NCBI RefSeq assembly: GCF_009496535.1
Contig: NZ_WIDL01000016.1
Span: 41,655 to 105,654, forward strand
DNA from: Stenotrophomonas sp. MYb238
Lineage (GTDB): Bacteria; Pseudomonadota; Gammaproteobacteria; Xanthomonadales; Xanthomonadaceae
Reading direction: 5' to 3'
DNA: 64,000 nt
Shown piece after piece: positions 9,005 through 18,982 of this stretch (positions within the stretch are counted from its first letter, which is position 1; each line of letters starts with the position of its first letter). Made by a program: the position numbers and the translations under genes. A model generated the notes under the pieces. That model did no database searches. It was not told the DNA's origin and was given only the letters and a program-made list of their open reading frames with translations.

Positions 9005-10177
9005 TCAGAACGCGTTGATGCCGGTCAGTTCGCGGCCGATCACCAGCTGGTGCACGGTCTCGGTGCCTTCGTACGTGATCACCGATTCCAGGTTCAGCGC
9101 ATGGCGGATGGCGCCGTGCTCGGTGGTGATGCCGGCGCCGCCGAGCAGGTCGCGGCACTCGCGGGCGATGTCGATGGCCAGGCGGCAGTTGTTCCACTTG
9201 GCCAGCGACACCTGCTGCGGCTGCATCTGCCCGGCGTCCTTCAGGCGGCCGAGCTGCAGCACCAGCAGCTGGCCGGCGGTGATGCGGCGGGCCATGTCGG
9301 CCATCTTGATCTGCGCGCTCTGGGTGGCGGCGACCGGGCGGCCGAACAGGATGCGCTCCTTGGTGTAGGCCAGCACCTCGTCCAGGCAGGCGATGGCCGC
9401 GCCCAGCGGGCCCCAGGTGATGCCGTAGCGGGCCTGGGTCAGGCAGCCCAGCGGGCCCTTGAGCCCCTTCACGTTGGGCAGGCGGTTGGCGTCGGGCACG
9501 CGCACGTTGTCGAAGAACAGCGCGCCGGTCACCGAGGCGCGCAGGCTCATCTTGTGCTTGATCTCCTGCGCGGTGAAACCCGGGGTGCCCTTCTCGATCA
9601 CGAAGCCCTGCACGCCGTCGTCGGTATTGGCCCAGACGATGGCGATGTCGGCCACCGAGCCGTTGGTGATCCACATCTTGGAGCCGTTGATGACCCAGTC
9701 GCCGCCGTCCTTCACCGCGCGGGTCTTCATGCTGGCCGGATCGGAGCCGCCGTGCGCCTCGGTCAGGCCGAAGCAGCCGATGACCTTGCCGCGCGACATG
9801 TCCGGCAGCCAGCGCATGCGCTGCTCTTCCGAGCCGTAGGCGTAGATCGGGTACATGCACAGCGAGCTCTGCACCGAGACGAAGCTGCGCAGGCCCGAGT
9901 CGCCGCGCTCCAGCTCCTGGCAGATCAGGCCGTAGCTCACGCCGTTGAGGCCGGCGCCGCCGTACTGCTCCGGCAGCGAGCTGCCGAGCAGGCCCATGTC
10001 GGCGATCTCGGGGATCAGCTCGGTCGGGAAGCGGCCCTGGTCGAAGCAGTCGCCGATGATCGGCAGCACCCGCTCGTCGGTGAAACGGGCGACGGAATCC
10101 TGCACGGCACGCTCTTCCTCGCTCAGCAGCGAACGCACGTCGAACAGGTCGTAGGGGTTGAGGGTCTTCAAAGTCAT
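9005..10177 (-). CDS. gcdH: Acyl-CoA dehydrogenase, glutaryl-CoA dehydrogenase-like
   Basis: A 390-residue flavoprotein resembling glutaryl-CoA dehydrogenase, which oxidises and decarboxylates glutaryl-CoA to crotonyl-CoA and passes electrons to ETF. Marks are CFGLTEAHGGSDPASMKTRA, WITNGSVADIAIVWA, ARYGITWGPLGAA (typical of GcdH rather than other acyl-CoA dehydrogenases), and the C-terminal TYEGTETVHQLVIGRELTG with the catalytic base at Glu370. It sits inside the leftward receptor operon, 57 nt after the amine oxidase. An ETF-ubiquinone oxidoreductase gene at 16.3 kb could take its electrons. Substrate could be glutaryl-CoA or a methyl-branched analogue, so the gene symbol states family resemblance. 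Confidence 0.8.
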   Translation of the reverse strand: MTLKTLNPYDLFDVRSLLSEEERAVQDSVARFTDERVLPIIGDCFDQGRFPTELIPEIADMGLLGSSLPEQYGGAGLNGVSYGLICQELERGDSGLRSFVSVQSSLCMYPIYAYGSEEQRMRWLPDMSRGKVIGCFGLTEAHGGSDPASMKTRAVKDGGDWVINGSKMWITNGSVADIAIVWANTDDGVQGFVIEKGTPGFTAQEIKHKMSLRASVTGALFFDNVRVPDANRLPNVKGLKGPLGCLTQARYGITWGPLGAAIACLDEVLAYTKERILFGRPVAATQSAQIKMADMARRITAGQLLVLQLGRLKDAGQMQPQQVSLAKWNNCRLAIDIARECRDLLGGAGITTEHGAIRHALNLESVITYEGTETVHQLVIGRELTGINAF

Positions 10178-10234
10178 TGCTGTCTCGGAAAGCTGCCGTC
10201 ACGGCCGGGAAGGTGAACGAATAAGGTAGTCCAT

Positions 10235-11635
10235 TCAGGCCGAAAGGATTGCTGCGGCCGCACGTTCGCCGGCTCTGACCGCCGCTTCCATGCCCGGGGC
10301 CTGCAGTTCGGTCTGTTCGCCGGCGAAGTGGATCCGGCCGGAAACCGCCGCGTTCCAGCGCAGGGTGGAGGCGAAATGGCCGGGGGCGATTTCCGAATAG
10401 GCGCCATCGGCCAGCGGATCGCTGCCCCAGCTGCGGGTTTCCAGCGGCTGCAGCGCGCCGCGCGCGGCCGGCCGCAACCGTTCCAGCGCGGCGATCGCCC
10501 AGGCCAGGCGCGCATCGCGGTCCAGCCGGTCGGCCTGGTGCGCCGCCGCGCCGTTGAGCCACAGGACCAGGCGGTCCTCTCCCGCGGCGCCGCCGGGGAC
10601 CGCGAACAGGCGCTGCAGCGGGCCATCGCCCCACAGCGACGAGGGCAGGCCGTCCTCCTCCCAGAAGCGGCGGGTCGCGCGCAGGTGGACCGTGGTGACG
10701 GCGTTGTAGCGGCGCCCGGCCCATACCTGCCGCTGCGCCGGCGGCGGCGCCGGATCGATGGCGATGCGGGCCAGCGGACCGCTGGGCAGCGCCATCACCA
10801 GGTGCGGCGCGGCGAAACGGCGGCCATCGGCGCAATGGACCTCCACGCCCTGCGGCGCGGCCTCGACCCGGGTGACCAGCGCGCCGAGCACCGGCGGCCG
10901 CGCCAGGCCGGCGGCCATCGCCTCCGGCAGGGCCTGGCTGCCGCCCTGCACCCAGCCGGTCCCCTGTACGCCGAAACGGCGCAGCGCATCGCGGCGCAGC
11001 GCGTCCAGCGCGCTGATCGCGTGCACCGAGGAAAAACTGCTGCCGATATCCATCCAGGCGATCGCCTGCGGCGACCAGCCCTTGCTGGCCAGGTAGTCCG
11101 ACAGGGGAACGTCCAGTGCCGCGTTGTCCGGGTCCTGCCAGCTGTCCTCGGCCGCCAGTCCCGCCATGCCCAGCGCGGCCGGCAGCAGCATCGGCGGCAG
11201 CAGGCCACGTTCCCTGCCCTGCAGGATGTTGTGCGGGCTGCGCTCCCACTCGGTGGCGCGCACCAGGGTGTCGCCGAGCACCAGCCCCAGGTCGGCCGGG
11301 CGCGGCAGCGCCACCGCCGGCGGCACGATGTCCACGCCGACCCGCTGCGCGTGCGCGCGCACCCTGGCGTAGCCGGTGCCGACCTCGACCCCGCCGACCT
11401 CGAACCGCAGGCCGTCGCGCTCCACGGTATGCAGGCGGCCGCCGACGCGCGGGTTCGCCTCCAGCACGGTGACGCGCGCGCCGCCGGCTTCCAGCGCATG
11501 CGCCGCGGCCAGCCCGGACAGGCCGGCGCCCACCACGATCACGTCGGCAGGCGCGGCCGCGGCCACGCCCGCCGGCCGCAGCGCCGCCAGCAGGGTCGCG
11601 CCCATCGCTCCGCTCAGAAGCCTTCTCCTGTTCAC
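10235..11635 (-). CDS. Tat-exported flavin monoamine oxidase
   Basis: A 466-residue FAD amine oxidase. It starts with a twin-arginine-like signal, MNRRRLLSGAMGATLLAAL, with a likely cut after AAA near residue 28, so it is exported folded with FAD. The dinucleotide motif VVGAGLSGLAAAHALE begins at 34 and is followed by LEANPRVGGRLHT (58-70). The C-terminal FAD motif is GRIHFAGEQTELQAPGMEAAVRAG. It lies between the TonB receptor and the acyl-CoA dehydrogenase gene with 57-58 nt gaps. This suggests that the imported compound, or a periplasmic derivative, has an oxidisable amine. It could instead desaturate a ring, as related family members do. Confidence 0.85.
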   Translation of the reverse strand: MNRRRLLSGAMGATLLAALRPAGVAAAAPADVIVVGAGLSGLAAAHALEAGGARVTVLEANPRVGGRLHTVERDGLRFEVGGVEVGTGYARVRAHAQRVGVDIVPPAVALPRPADLGLVLGDTLVRATEWERSPHNILQGRERGLLPPMLLPAALGMAGLAAEDSWQDPDNAALDVPLSDYLASKGWSPQAIAWMDIGSSFSSVHAISALDALRRDALRRFGVQGTGWVQGGSQALPEAMAAGLARPPVLGALVTRVEAAPQGVEVHCADGRRFAAPHLVMALPSGPLARIAIDPAPPPAQRQVWAGRRYNAVTTVHLRATRRFWEEDGLPSSLWGDGPLQRLFAVPGGAAGEDRLVLWLNGAAAHQADRLDRDARLAWAIAALERLRPAARGALQPLETRSWGSDPLADGAYSEIAPGHFASTLRWNAAVSGRIHFAGEQTELQAPGMEAAVRAGERAAAAILSA

Positions 11636-11693
11636 TGCATCCCGCTCCAGGTGGGGAGCCCGTCCCGGTGTGCGACGGGACGGGCCGGACCGG

Positions 11694-14168
11694 TCAGAAC
11701 CGGTAGTTCACCTCGACGCCGAACATGCGCGGCATCGGCGCGCTGATGCCGAAATCGCGCTGCTGGACGGAGCTGTAGCCGGTCGCCGGGGCGGCGTTGG
11801 GCACCATGATCCGCGGCGCGGTGAAGCTCAGGTAGCGCAGGCCGCCCTGCGGCGTGTCGTCGTCGAACACGTTGGTCACGTACGCGCTGATCCGCCACGA
11901 TTCGTTCGGGGTCAGGCTCAGGCGCAGGTTGCTCAGCGTGGAGGCGCCGAACTTGGCCAGGTTGTGCACCTGGATGTAGCGCGCGCCCTCGTAGGTGGTG
12001 TCCCAGTTGGCGTCGTAGCCCCAGCCGTTGGACAGCTCGCCGGCGTAGGCCAGGCCCACGGTCAGCTTGTTGCGCGGCACGAACGGCGATTTGTGCCCGG
12101 CCACGTTGGCCAGCGGGCTGCTGGCGTTCGGGTTCGGGTTGGACGCGTCGGACAGCAGGTCGGCCTGGTCGGCCGAATAGAACTTCTGGATCTCCGAGTC
12201 GGTGAAGGCATACACCACCGAGGCCAGCCAGCCCGGCGCGAACGCCCACTGTCCTTCCAGCTCGAAGCCGCGGATGCGGGTCTCGCCGACGTTGACGGTG
12301 TAGGTGTTCACGTAGGGCGTGCCGTTGCGCTGGTACGCCGTGCCGGACACGGTCAGGCCCTGGTTCTCCCAGTCGATCTGGTACACGTTGGCGTTCAGGC
12401 GCAGGGTGTTGTCCAGCCAGTCGCTCTTGATGCCCAGCTCGTAGTTGGTGACTTCTTCCTCGTGCACCTTGTTCAGGCCCTGCGCGATCAGGTCGGCGCT
12501 GGCCTGGTCGGTCAGGCGGGCGTCGTAGGCGAAGGTGTTGAAGCCGCCGGGCTTGTTGCCCTTGGACACCAGGCCGAACAGGTTGACGTTCTCGGTGGCC
12601 TGGTAGCTCAGGGTCCAGCGCGGGGTGAAGCTGTAGTACTTGGCCGAAGCGGTGTAGTTGCGGGTATAGGCGATGCCGCTGACCACCGCCGAATTGGAAC
12701 CGTTGAGGCTCAGTTCGTCCTCGGCGTAGCGCGCTTCCAGCGAGGTCGTCCACTTGTCGTTGATGTGCCAGCGCAGCTGGCCGTACACGGCGCGGTTGAC
12801 GGTCTTGTTGCCCGGGTCGGATGGCACCGGCACGCCGGTGCCCAGGTCGCCGGTGTAACCGGGCAGGCCCTCGGCCTGGTAGTAGTACGCGCCGATCAGG
12901 CCGGCCAGGTCGCGCTCCTGGTCGCTGCTCAGACGCAGGCCCTGCGACCAGTCCTTGGAGCGGTTCAGGCCGAAGGTCTGCAGCGCGCCCGGCACGGTGA
13001 TGTTGACCGGGCCGGCCGGGACGATGAGCGCCGGGACCGCGTCGTAGCTCTGGTCCAGCGCGCTGTAGCGTTCCTGGCGGTTGATGCCGGTGATGGCGCT
13101 GAGCAGCCAGCCGTTGTCGAAGTTGTAGTCGATCTTGACGCTGGTGCGGGTGGCGTCGCTCTTGAGCCCCGGCATCAGCCCCTTGGCCAGGAAGCCGTCG
13201 GTGTAGATGCGCCACTCCTCCGGCAGCGGCAGGGTGCCGCAGTAATAGCCCTTGGTGCGCGAGACCATGTAGTTGGGCGGGTCGTTCGGGTTCGGCGTGG
13301 GCGTGGGCAGGTAGCAGTTGTTCTTGTCCGAGCCGATCAGCGTGATCGCCACGTGTTCGTCGCGCGTCTTCTGCCGGCTCACGCGCGCGACGATGTCCAG
13401 GTTGTCGGTCGGCGACCAGGCGATGGCGCCCATGGCGCTCAGCGTCTCGCTGCCGCCGAGGTCCTTGCGGCCGGACGCGGCGTTGTAGAACAGGCTGTCG
13501 TTGCCGCGCTTGTTGACGCTGGCCTCGTAGCCGAAGCGGCCGTCCTCGGTACCGCCGGAGTAGTAGATGCCCAGCTTCTCCTGGCCGTGGTTGCCTGCGC
13601 CCAGGGTCAGCTTGCCGCCCGGCGCGCTGCCGGGACGGCGGGTGATGTAGTTGACCGCGCCGGCGAAGGTGCTGCGGCCGAAGGCGGCGGCCTGCGGGCC
13701 GCGCAGCACCTCGACCTGGGCGATGTTCTCCAGGCCGAAGCTGGACATGTCGCCGTTGACGTAGATGCCGTCGATGAACAGCGAGGCATTGGTGTTGATG
13801 TCGTTGGAGGCCGGCGGCGACATGTTGGACATGCCGCGGATCACCGGCGCGTCCTGGTAGCGGCCGAAGGTGGACCGGAACGAGAAGCCCGGGGTCATGT
13901 TGGCCACGTCGCGCAGGTCGACCAGCCCGCGGCGCTCGATGGCCTCCTCGGAAATGGCGGTGACCGGCAGCGGCGTCTTCTGCAGCGTTTCGCGGATGCC
14001 GCGCGCGGTCACCTCCACCGAGTCGAGCTGGGTGACGCTGGGCGAGGCCGCCTGCCCCTGGTCGCCGGCCGGCTCGGCGCCGGTGTCGGCGGCGGCCGCG
14101 GGACCGGCCGCCAGCAGCAGGGCCAGTGCGATGGAAGCGCAGAGCTGATCGGGTTTTGCGTGCTTCAT
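11694..14168 (-). CDS. TonB-dependent outer-membrane receptor
   Basis: An 824-residue outer-membrane receptor. The signal peptide covers about residues 1-27 (hydrophobic ALALLLAAGPAAA). The plug domain starts near 49 with the TonB-box-like DSVEVTARG, followed by TLQKTPLPVTAISEEAIERRG and VLRGPQAAAFGRSTFAGAVN. The rest is a 22-strand barrel with alternating aromatic strands and ends in VEVNYRF, the terminal Phe needed by the Bam machinery. It lies between a DUF1838 gene and an amine oxidase in one leftward operon preceded by a palindrome at 15243. The substrate is therefore probably the growth compound handled by this island, not iron. Which compound cannot be read from sequence. Confidence 0.93.
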   Translation of the reverse strand: MKHAKPDQLCASIALALLLAAGPAAAADTGAEPAGDQGQAASPSVTQLDSVEVTARGIRETLQKTPLPVTAISEEAIERRGLVDLRDVANMTPGFSFRSTFGRYQDAPVIRGMSNMSPPASNDINTNASLFIDGIYVNGDMSSFGLENIAQVEVLRGPQAAAFGRSTFAGAVNYITRRPGSAPGGKLTLGAGNHGQEKLGIYYSGGTEDGRFGYEASVNKRGNDSLFYNAASGRKDLGGSETLSAMGAIAWSPTDNLDIVARVSRQKTRDEHVAITLIGSDKNNCYLPTPTPNPNDPPNYMVSRTKGYYCGTLPLPEEWRIYTDGFLAKGLMPGLKSDATRTSVKIDYNFDNGWLLSAITGINRQERYSALDQSYDAVPALIVPAGPVNITVPGALQTFGLNRSKDWSQGLRLSSDQERDLAGLIGAYYYQAEGLPGYTGDLGTGVPVPSDPGNKTVNRAVYGQLRWHINDKWTTSLEARYAEDELSLNGSNSAVVSGIAYTRNYTASAKYYSFTPRWTLSYQATENVNLFGLVSKGNKPGGFNTFAYDARLTDQASADLIAQGLNKVHEEEVTNYELGIKSDWLDNTLRLNANVYQIDWENQGLTVSGTAYQRNGTPYVNTYTVNVGETRIRGFELEGQWAFAPGWLASVVYAFTDSEIQKFYSADQADLLSDASNPNPNASSPLANVAGHKSPFVPRNKLTVGLAYAGELSNGWGYDANWDTTYEGARYIQVHNLAKFGASTLSNLRLSLTPNESWRISAYVTNVFDDDTPQGGLRYLSFTAPRIMVPNAAPATGYSSVQQRDFGISAPMPRMFGVEVNYRF

Positions 14169-14243
14169 GGTTTCGTTTTCCCGGCTGGGGGCGGCAGGCG
14201 GGAGAGCGCGCCGCCGCGATGGAAGAGTGGGACGGTTACTGCC

Positions 14244-15131
14244 TCAATCCTTGGCGGCGGGCTTGTGCTTCAGGTCCCGGTAGTAGGTCCAACTGGTGAC
14301 ATTGGGCTGCGTCCAGGCCGCCGGGGCCTTGGCGTACTGCGGGTAGCGCGTGCGCACGCGCTCGCGGATGTCCTGCGGCAGGTCGTCGAGCGAATCGAGC
14401 TTGGCGCCCTGCGCCACGTACAGCAGGCCGCCGGGACGCTGGCCCAGTTCCATCCACGGCAGCCAGGGACCGGTGCGCGTCCAGCTGTAGTCCAGCGGCA
14501 CGCTCTTCAGCGCCGGGTTCTCCATGTCCTTGCGCGAGGCGAAGAACATGAAGTGCTCCGAGCCGGCATAGACCGGCCCTGAGGATTCCAGCGGGAACGC
14601 ATCGGGCTGCAGCGGGTTGGGATAGGACAGCGGGATGTTCAGGGTGAGCATCAGGCGGTCGCCCGCCTTCATCCACGGCAGCGCCATCGGCGGGCGGCCC
14701 GGCGGGTTGAACGCCTGGTTCACCGGATCGTTGGCGACGTCGACCACGGTGTTGCGCTTGCCGCTGATCGGGTTGTCCCAGCTTTCCAGGATCTGCCCGG
14801 TCTTGAGGTCGCGGTAGAAGGTCAGCTCGCGCGAGAGCATGCGCCAGGTGCCGTCGGCCTGCTTCTCCGAGCGGCAGATGTTGTAGCCCTCGAAGCCCAT
14901 CAGCGGGACCGGCGCCTTGCCGGTCTCCTGCTGGAACAAGGTGCCCTTCCACCACGCCACCACGTCCTGCGACGGGTCCAGCGAGCAGCGCAGCTTCATC
15001 ATCGATTCGGCGGCGTCGGCGGCCGCGTCGATGTCCAGGGCCGCGGCATGGACCGGGAGCATCGCGGCGGCCAGCACCGGCAGGCCCCACCCCTTCTTCG
15101 CGACTGCCAGCAAACGGGAAACGTTGTTCAC
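14244..15131 (-). CDS. DUF1838 family secreted protein
   Basis: A 295-residue protein of the DUF1838 family, function unknown. I chose the GTG at 15131 because AGAGGTGG lies just upstream and because it yields a clean signal peptide (KKGWGLPVLAAAMLPVHAAA). Upstream in-frame ATGs would add a non-hydrophobic leader. The mature part is rich in Trp and Tyr, with segments MGFEGYNICRSEK, LTFYRDLKTGQILESWDNP and a repeat of the WTYYRDLK motif near the C-terminus, suggesting a beta-barrel or lipocalin-like fold. It is the first gene of the operon with the TonB receptor, so it probably works in the periplasm on the imported compound. Confidence 0.8.
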   Translation of the reverse strand: MNNVSRLLAVAKKGWGLPVLAAAMLPVHAAALDIDAAADAAESMMKLRCSLDPSQDVVAWWKGTLFQQETGKAPVPLMGFEGYNICRSEKQADGTWRMLSRELTFYRDLKTGQILESWDNPISGKRNTVVDVANDPVNQAFNPPGRPPMALPWMKAGDRLMLTLNIPLSYPNPLQPDAFPLESSGPVYAGSEHFMFFASRKDMENPALKSVPLDYSWTRTGPWLPWMELGQRPGGLLYVAQGAKLDSLDDLPQDIRERVRTRYPQYAKAPAAWTQPNVTSWTYYRDLKHKPAAKD

Positions 15132-15242
15132 GTACCACCTCTCGTTGGATTGCCTTCGATGCATCGGGCGCTGCATCGTGGTGTGCCGATGCGGCGGCGG
15201 TGGCACCGCCACCAATGACATATGGGTATAACAATAGATCTT

Positions 15243-15258
15243 AAATGTCCAGACATTT
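15243..15258. promoter_or_regulatory. Candidate GntR operator, site 2
   Basis: AAATGTCCAGACATTT has perfect 7-base arms around a CA centre. It lies 112 nt upstream of the DUF1838 start and is the only clear palindrome in the 270-nt gap after the PrpB-like gene. It shares the TGTCC/GGACA-type half-sites with 5236 and 21926, which suggests that the receptor operon belongs to the same regulon. Confidence 0.65.
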
Positions 15259-15401
15259 GAACTGGAATTTCACATTTCCCGCCCCCGCGTCCGGCTGGCG
15301 CGGAAATACGCTGCTGCGCGAAGCGCCGGCGTCCGCAAAGTGATGCGATGCACAACCGCCGTGCGCGTGCGGACGCCGCCGCGCACGGCACTTTGCGGCG
15401 C

Positions 15402-16289
15402 CTATTTCTTCGCCGCGAACGTCTGGTCCAGGCTGCGCTCGAACGCGTGGTAGCCGATGCGCTCGTACAGCTCCTCGCGGGTCTGCATGGTGTCCACCAC
15501 GTTGCGCTGGTGGCCGTCGCGGCGGATCGCGGTGTAGACGTTCTCGGCGGCCTTGTTCATCGCGCGGAACGCCGACAGCGGGTAGATGCACATCGCCACG
15601 CCGGCCGAGGCCAGTTCCTCGGTCGAGAACAGCGGCGTCTGCCCGAACTCGGTGAGGTTGGACAGCAGCGGCACGTCGCCGACCGCCGCGGCGAAGCGCC
15701 GGTAGGTGTCCAGATCGTACGAGGCTTCGGCGAACACGCCGTCGGCGCCGGCCTCGACGCAGGCGATGGCGCGCTCGATGGCCGCGTCCACGCCTTCCAT
15801 CTGGATCGCGTCGGTGCGCGCGATCAGGAAGAAGTCCGGATCGGTCTTGGCATCGGCGGCGGCCTTCACCCGGTCGACCATCTCGGCCTTGGAGACGATC
15901 TCCTTGTTCGGGCGGTGGCCGCAGCGCTTGGCGCCGACCTGGTCCTCGATGTGGCAGGCGGCGGCGCCGGCCTTGATCAGCGACTTGACCGTGCGCGCGA
16001 TGTTGAACGAACTGGGGCCGAAGCCGGTGTCGATGTCCGACAGCAGCGGCAGGTCGCAGACGTCGGTGATGCGGCGGATGTCGGTGAGCACGTCGTCCAG
16101 GGTGGCGATGCCCAGGTCCGGCAGGCCCAGCGAGCCGGCCGCGACGCCGCCGCCGGACAGGTAGATGGCGCGGAAGCCGGCGCGTTTGGCCAGCAGCGCG
16201 TGGTTGGCGTTGATCGTGCCGGGAATCTGCAGCGGCCGTTCCTGCTTCAATGCGGCGCGGAAACGGGCGCCGGGACTGGCAATGCTCAT
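15402..16289 (-). CDS. Methylisocitrate lyase-like enzyme (PrpB family)
   Basis: A 295-residue member of the isocitrate lyase/PEP mutase superfamily. These enzymes split 2-hydroxy tri- or dicarboxylates to pyruvate or related products. Asp86 and Asp88 (SDIDTG) are metal ligands, the catalytic loop KRCGHRPNK is at 121-129 with Cys123, and [10 protein letters not shown] (210-219) is typical of PrpB. The ATG at 16289 has GAGGAA before it. No prpC (methylcitrate synthase) is in the window, so it may serve this pathway, not the propionate cycle. 2,3-dimethylmalate lyase is a relative and a possible alternative. It is the last gene of the leftward MFS operon. Confidence 0.85.
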   Translation of the reverse strand: MSIASPGARFRAALKQERPLQIPGTINANHALLAKRAGFRAIYLSGGGVAAGSLGLPDLGIATLDDVLTDIRRITDVCDLPLLSDIDTGFGPSSFNIARTVKSLIKAGAAACHIEDQVGAKRCGHRPNKEIVSKAEMVDRVKAAADAKTDPDFFLIARTDAIQMEGVDAAIERAIACVEAGADGVFAEASYDLDTYRRFAAAVGDVPLLSNLTEFGQTPLFSTEELASAGVAMCIYPLSAFRAMNKAAENVYTAIRRDGHQRNVVDTMQTREELYERIGYHAFERSLDQTFAAKK

Positions 16290-16326
16290 CGGTGTTCCTC
16301 TGTGGTTGGGCGATGTCCGAGGGACC

Positions 16327-18006
16327 TCACATCGCCGGGTAGTTGGGCCCGCCGCCACCCTGCGGGGTGACCCACACGATGTTCTGGGTCGGGTCCTTGA
16401 TGTCGCAGGTCTTGCAGTGCACGCAGTTCTGCGCGTTGATCTGCAGCCGGGTGTCGCTGCCCTGGCCGACGAACTCGTACACGCCTGCCGGGCAGTAGCG
16501 CGCCTCCGGCCCGGCGTATTCGGCCAGGTTGATGCGCACCGGCACCGTCGGGTCCTTCAGCGTCAGGTGGCTGGGCTGGTCTTCCTCGTGGTTGGTCGAG
16601 GACAGGAACACCGAGCTGAGCCGATCGAAGGTCAGCACGTTGTCCGGCTTGGGGTAGTCGATCTTCGTGTGCCTGCTCGCCGGTTCCAGGCATTCGTGGT
16701 CGGCCTTGGCGCGGTGGAGCGTCCACGGCGCGGTGCGCAGGCCCAGCTTGGGCAGCAACCACTGCTCGATGCCGGTCATCAGCGTGGCCAGGGTGCGGCC
16801 CTTCTTGAACCACTGCTTGAAGTTCTTGGACTGCAGCAGCTCGGCCTTCAGCCAGCTGGCCTCGAAGGCTTCCGGGTAAGCACTCAGTTCATCGCGCGAG
16901 CGCCCGGCCGCCAATGCCTCGAACGCCGCCTCGGCGGCCAGCATGCCGGTCTTGATCGCCGCATGGCTGCCCTTGATGCGGCTGACGTTGAGGTAGCCGG
17001 CCTCGCAGCCGACCAGCGCGCCGCCCGGGAACACCGTCTTGGGCAGCGACAGGATGCCGCCGGCGGTGATCGCGCGTGCGCCATAGGCGATGCGCTTGCC
17101 GCCTTCCAGGTGCCTGCGGATCGCCGGGTGGGTCTTGAAGCGCTGGAACTCCTCGAACGGGCTCAGCCACGGGTTCTTGTAGTCCAGCCCGACCACATAG
17201 CCGATGGAGACCTTGCCGCCGTCGGCGTGGTACAGGAACGCGCCACCGTAGGTGTCGTCGTCCAGCGGCCAGCCGGCGGCGTGCACCACCAGGCCCGGCT
17301 CGTGCCTGGCCGGGTCGATCTGCCACAGCTCCTTGATGCCGATGCCGTAGGACTGCGGGTCCTTGCCTTCGTCGAGCCTGAAGCGGGAGATCAGCTGGCG
17401 GCCGAGGTGGCCGCGCGAGCCTTCGGCGAAGATCGTGTACCTGGCGTGCAGCTCCATGCCGCGCTCGTAGTTCGGGCCGGGGGTGCCGTCCTTGTGGATG
17501 CCCATGTCGCCGGTGGCCACGCCCATCACCGCGCCGGCGTCGTCGTACAGCACCTCGGCGGCGGCAAAGCCGGGGAAGATGGCCACTTCCAGCGCCTCGG
17601 CCTGCTGCGCCAGCCAGCGCGTGACCTCGCCCAGGTTGACGATGTAGTTGCCGTGGTTCTGGAAGCACCCGGGCAGCAGCCAGTTGGGGGTGGCCTTGGC
17701 GCCGGTGGCGTCCAGGAACAGGAATTCGTCGCGGGTGACGGCCTGCTTCAGCGGCGCGCCCTTTTCCTGCCAGTCGGGGAACAGCTCGCTCAATGCGCGC
17801 GGGTCCATCACCGCGCCGGAGAGGATGTGCGCGCCCGGCTCGGAGCCCTTCTCCAGCACGCACACCGACAGTTCTTGCCCCTTCTCCATCGCCAGCTGGC
17901 GCAGGCGGATGGCCGTAGCCAGGCCGGCCGGGCCGGCGCCCACGATCACCACGTCGAACTCCATCGCTTCGCGCGGCGGAAGGGCTGGGGAAACGTCGGT
18001 GGTCAT
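16327..18006 (-). CDS. Electron transfer flavoprotein-ubiquinone oxidoreductase
   Basis: A 559-residue membrane-associated enzyme that carries electrons from ETF, reduced by acyl-CoA dehydrogenases, to ubiquinone. The FAD motif [18 protein letters not shown] begins near 19. The C-terminal [4Fe-4S] ligands are Cys505 (RYCPAG), Cys528, Cys531 and Cys534 (CVHCKTCD). Length and the internal motif [22 protein letters not shown] match ETF-QO. No etfA/etfB genes are present in the window, so it must work with ETF encoded elsewhere. Its place between PrpB-like and deacetylase-like genes suggests that it supports the two acyl-CoA dehydrogenases of this island. Confidence 0.92.
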   Translation of the reverse strand: MTTDVSPALPPREAMEFDVVIVGAGPAGLATAIRLRQLAMEKGQELSVCVLEKGSEPGAHILSGAVMDPRALSELFPDWQEKGAPLKQAVTRDEFLFLDATGAKATPNWLLPGCFQNHGNYIVNLGEVTRWLAQQAEALEVAIFPGFAAAEVLYDDAGAVMGVATGDMGIHKDGTPGPNYERGMELHARYTIFAEGSRGHLGRQLISRFRLDEGKDPQSYGIGIKELWQIDPARHEPGLVVHAAGWPLDDDTYGGAFLYHADGGKVSIGYVVGLDYKNPWLSPFEEFQRFKTHPAIRRHLEGGKRIAYGARAITAGGILSLPKTVFPGGALVGCEAGYLNVSRIKGSHAAIKTGMLAAEAAFEALAAGRSRDELSAYPEAFEASWLKAELLQSKNFKQWFKKGRTLATLMTGIEQWLLPKLGLRTAPWTLHRAKADHECLEPASRHTKIDYPKPDNVLTFDRLSSVFLSSTNHEEDQPSHLTLKDPTVPVRINLAEYAGPEARYCPAGVYEFVGQGSDTRLQINAQNCVHCKTCDIKDPTQNIVWVTPQGGGGPNYPAM

Positions 18007-18061
18007 GCGGATCTCCTGGGTGGGCCACCGCCGGCAGGCGATGGCTGCCTGAAGGCGTCGA

Positions 18062-18982
18062 TCAACGGGCGGCGGCGACGATCTGCGAAGGCGCGGCGTT
18101 CCACAGCAGCGCGGCGCGCCCGGCCAGGTGCGCGAACACCCGCTCCAGGTGCCCGATGCGATGCGGCTGGCCCATCACCCACGGATGGAGGCTCAAGACC
18201 AGCAGCCGGCCCTGGCCGCTGCGCTGCGCTTCTTCCAGCAGGAACTCGCAGGCGTCGATGACCTGGTCGGCATATTCGGACTCGGCGTGCAGGTTCTCGC
18301 CGACGATGAAGCGGTCCTCCAGCTCCATCGACAACGGCAGCGCGGTCAGCGGCCCGTGCGCGGTGCTGAACGCATACGGCAGCTCGTCGTTGATCCAGTC
18401 GCCGAACCATTCGATGCCGGCCTGGCGCAGCAGTTCGGGTGTGTTTTCCGACTGCGAGCGCGCCGGCGACAGCCAGCCGCGGATCGGCGCGTCCGACCAT
18501 GGCGCCAGCGCTTCCAGCGTGCGCGCGATGCATTCGGCCTCGCGCTCGGGCGCCAGCCCGCCATGGTGCACGCTGTCCATGTTCCAGCCATGGGCGACCA
18601 GTTCGGCAGCGCGCGCCTTGAGCCTGCGCAGCAGCGCCGGATGGCGCTGCGCCAGTTCGCCGTTGACCGCGACGCTGGCCTGCAGGCCGTGCCGTTCCAG
18701 CGCGTCGAGCACGCGGAACACGCCGACCCGGTTGCCGTAGTCGCGCAGGGTGTAGTGGCGCAGGTCCGGGTACGGCATCACCATCGAGCCGTGCGGCTTG
18801 AAACCCTCGCCCTTCGGGTCGAGCGGGAAGTGCTCCAGCGACAGGTTGATCCACAGCGCCAGCGGCTTGTCGCCGGGCCAGCGTACGGCCGGGCGCTGCG
18901 CCAGCATCGACCAGTCGTAGCGCTCGTGGTCCATGCCGTGGCGCATGCGCGGGTATTCGAGATGGCTGCGGTCCAGGCTCAT
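18062..18982 (-). CDS. CE4 polysaccharide deacetylase/PuuE-like hydrolase, copy A
   Basis: A 306-residue member of the carbohydrate esterase 4 fold, in the PuuE branch that contains metal-dependent allantoinase and cyclic imide hydrolase. Recognisable parts are RDYGNRVGVFRVLDAL, LVAHGWNMD (metal-binding His in the HGxN loop), RGWLSPARSQSENTPELLRQAG and the late VLSLHPWVMGQPHR. No signal peptide, which argues against a cell-wall substrate. The start overlaps the stop of copy B as ATGA. Three such genes in one island plus an isochorismatase-fold amidase suggest ring opening of a cyclic imide or lactam; this is inference. Confidence 0.8.
   Translation of the reverse strand: MSLDRSHLEYPRMRHGMDHERYDWSMLAQRPAVRWPGDKPLALWINLSLEHFPLDPKGEGFKPHGSMVMPYPDLRHYTLRDYGNRVGVFRVLDALERHGLQASVAVNGELAQRHPALLRRLKARAAELVAHGWNMDSVHHGGLAPEREAECIARTLEALAPWSDAPIRGWLSPARSQSENTPELLRQAGIEWFGDWINDELPYAFSTAHGPLTALPLSMELEDRFIVGENLHAESEYADQVIDACEFLLEEAQRSGQGRLLVLSLHPWVMGQPHRIGHLERVFAHLAGRAALLWNAAPSQIVAAAR

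Noticed and set aside
11376-14582. 1068-codon open frame on the plus strand
   Set aside because: It is antisense to the TonB receptor; the product is Arg/Gly/Val/His-rich with no domain, while the minus strand gives a clear receptor with signal peptide and terminal Phe.
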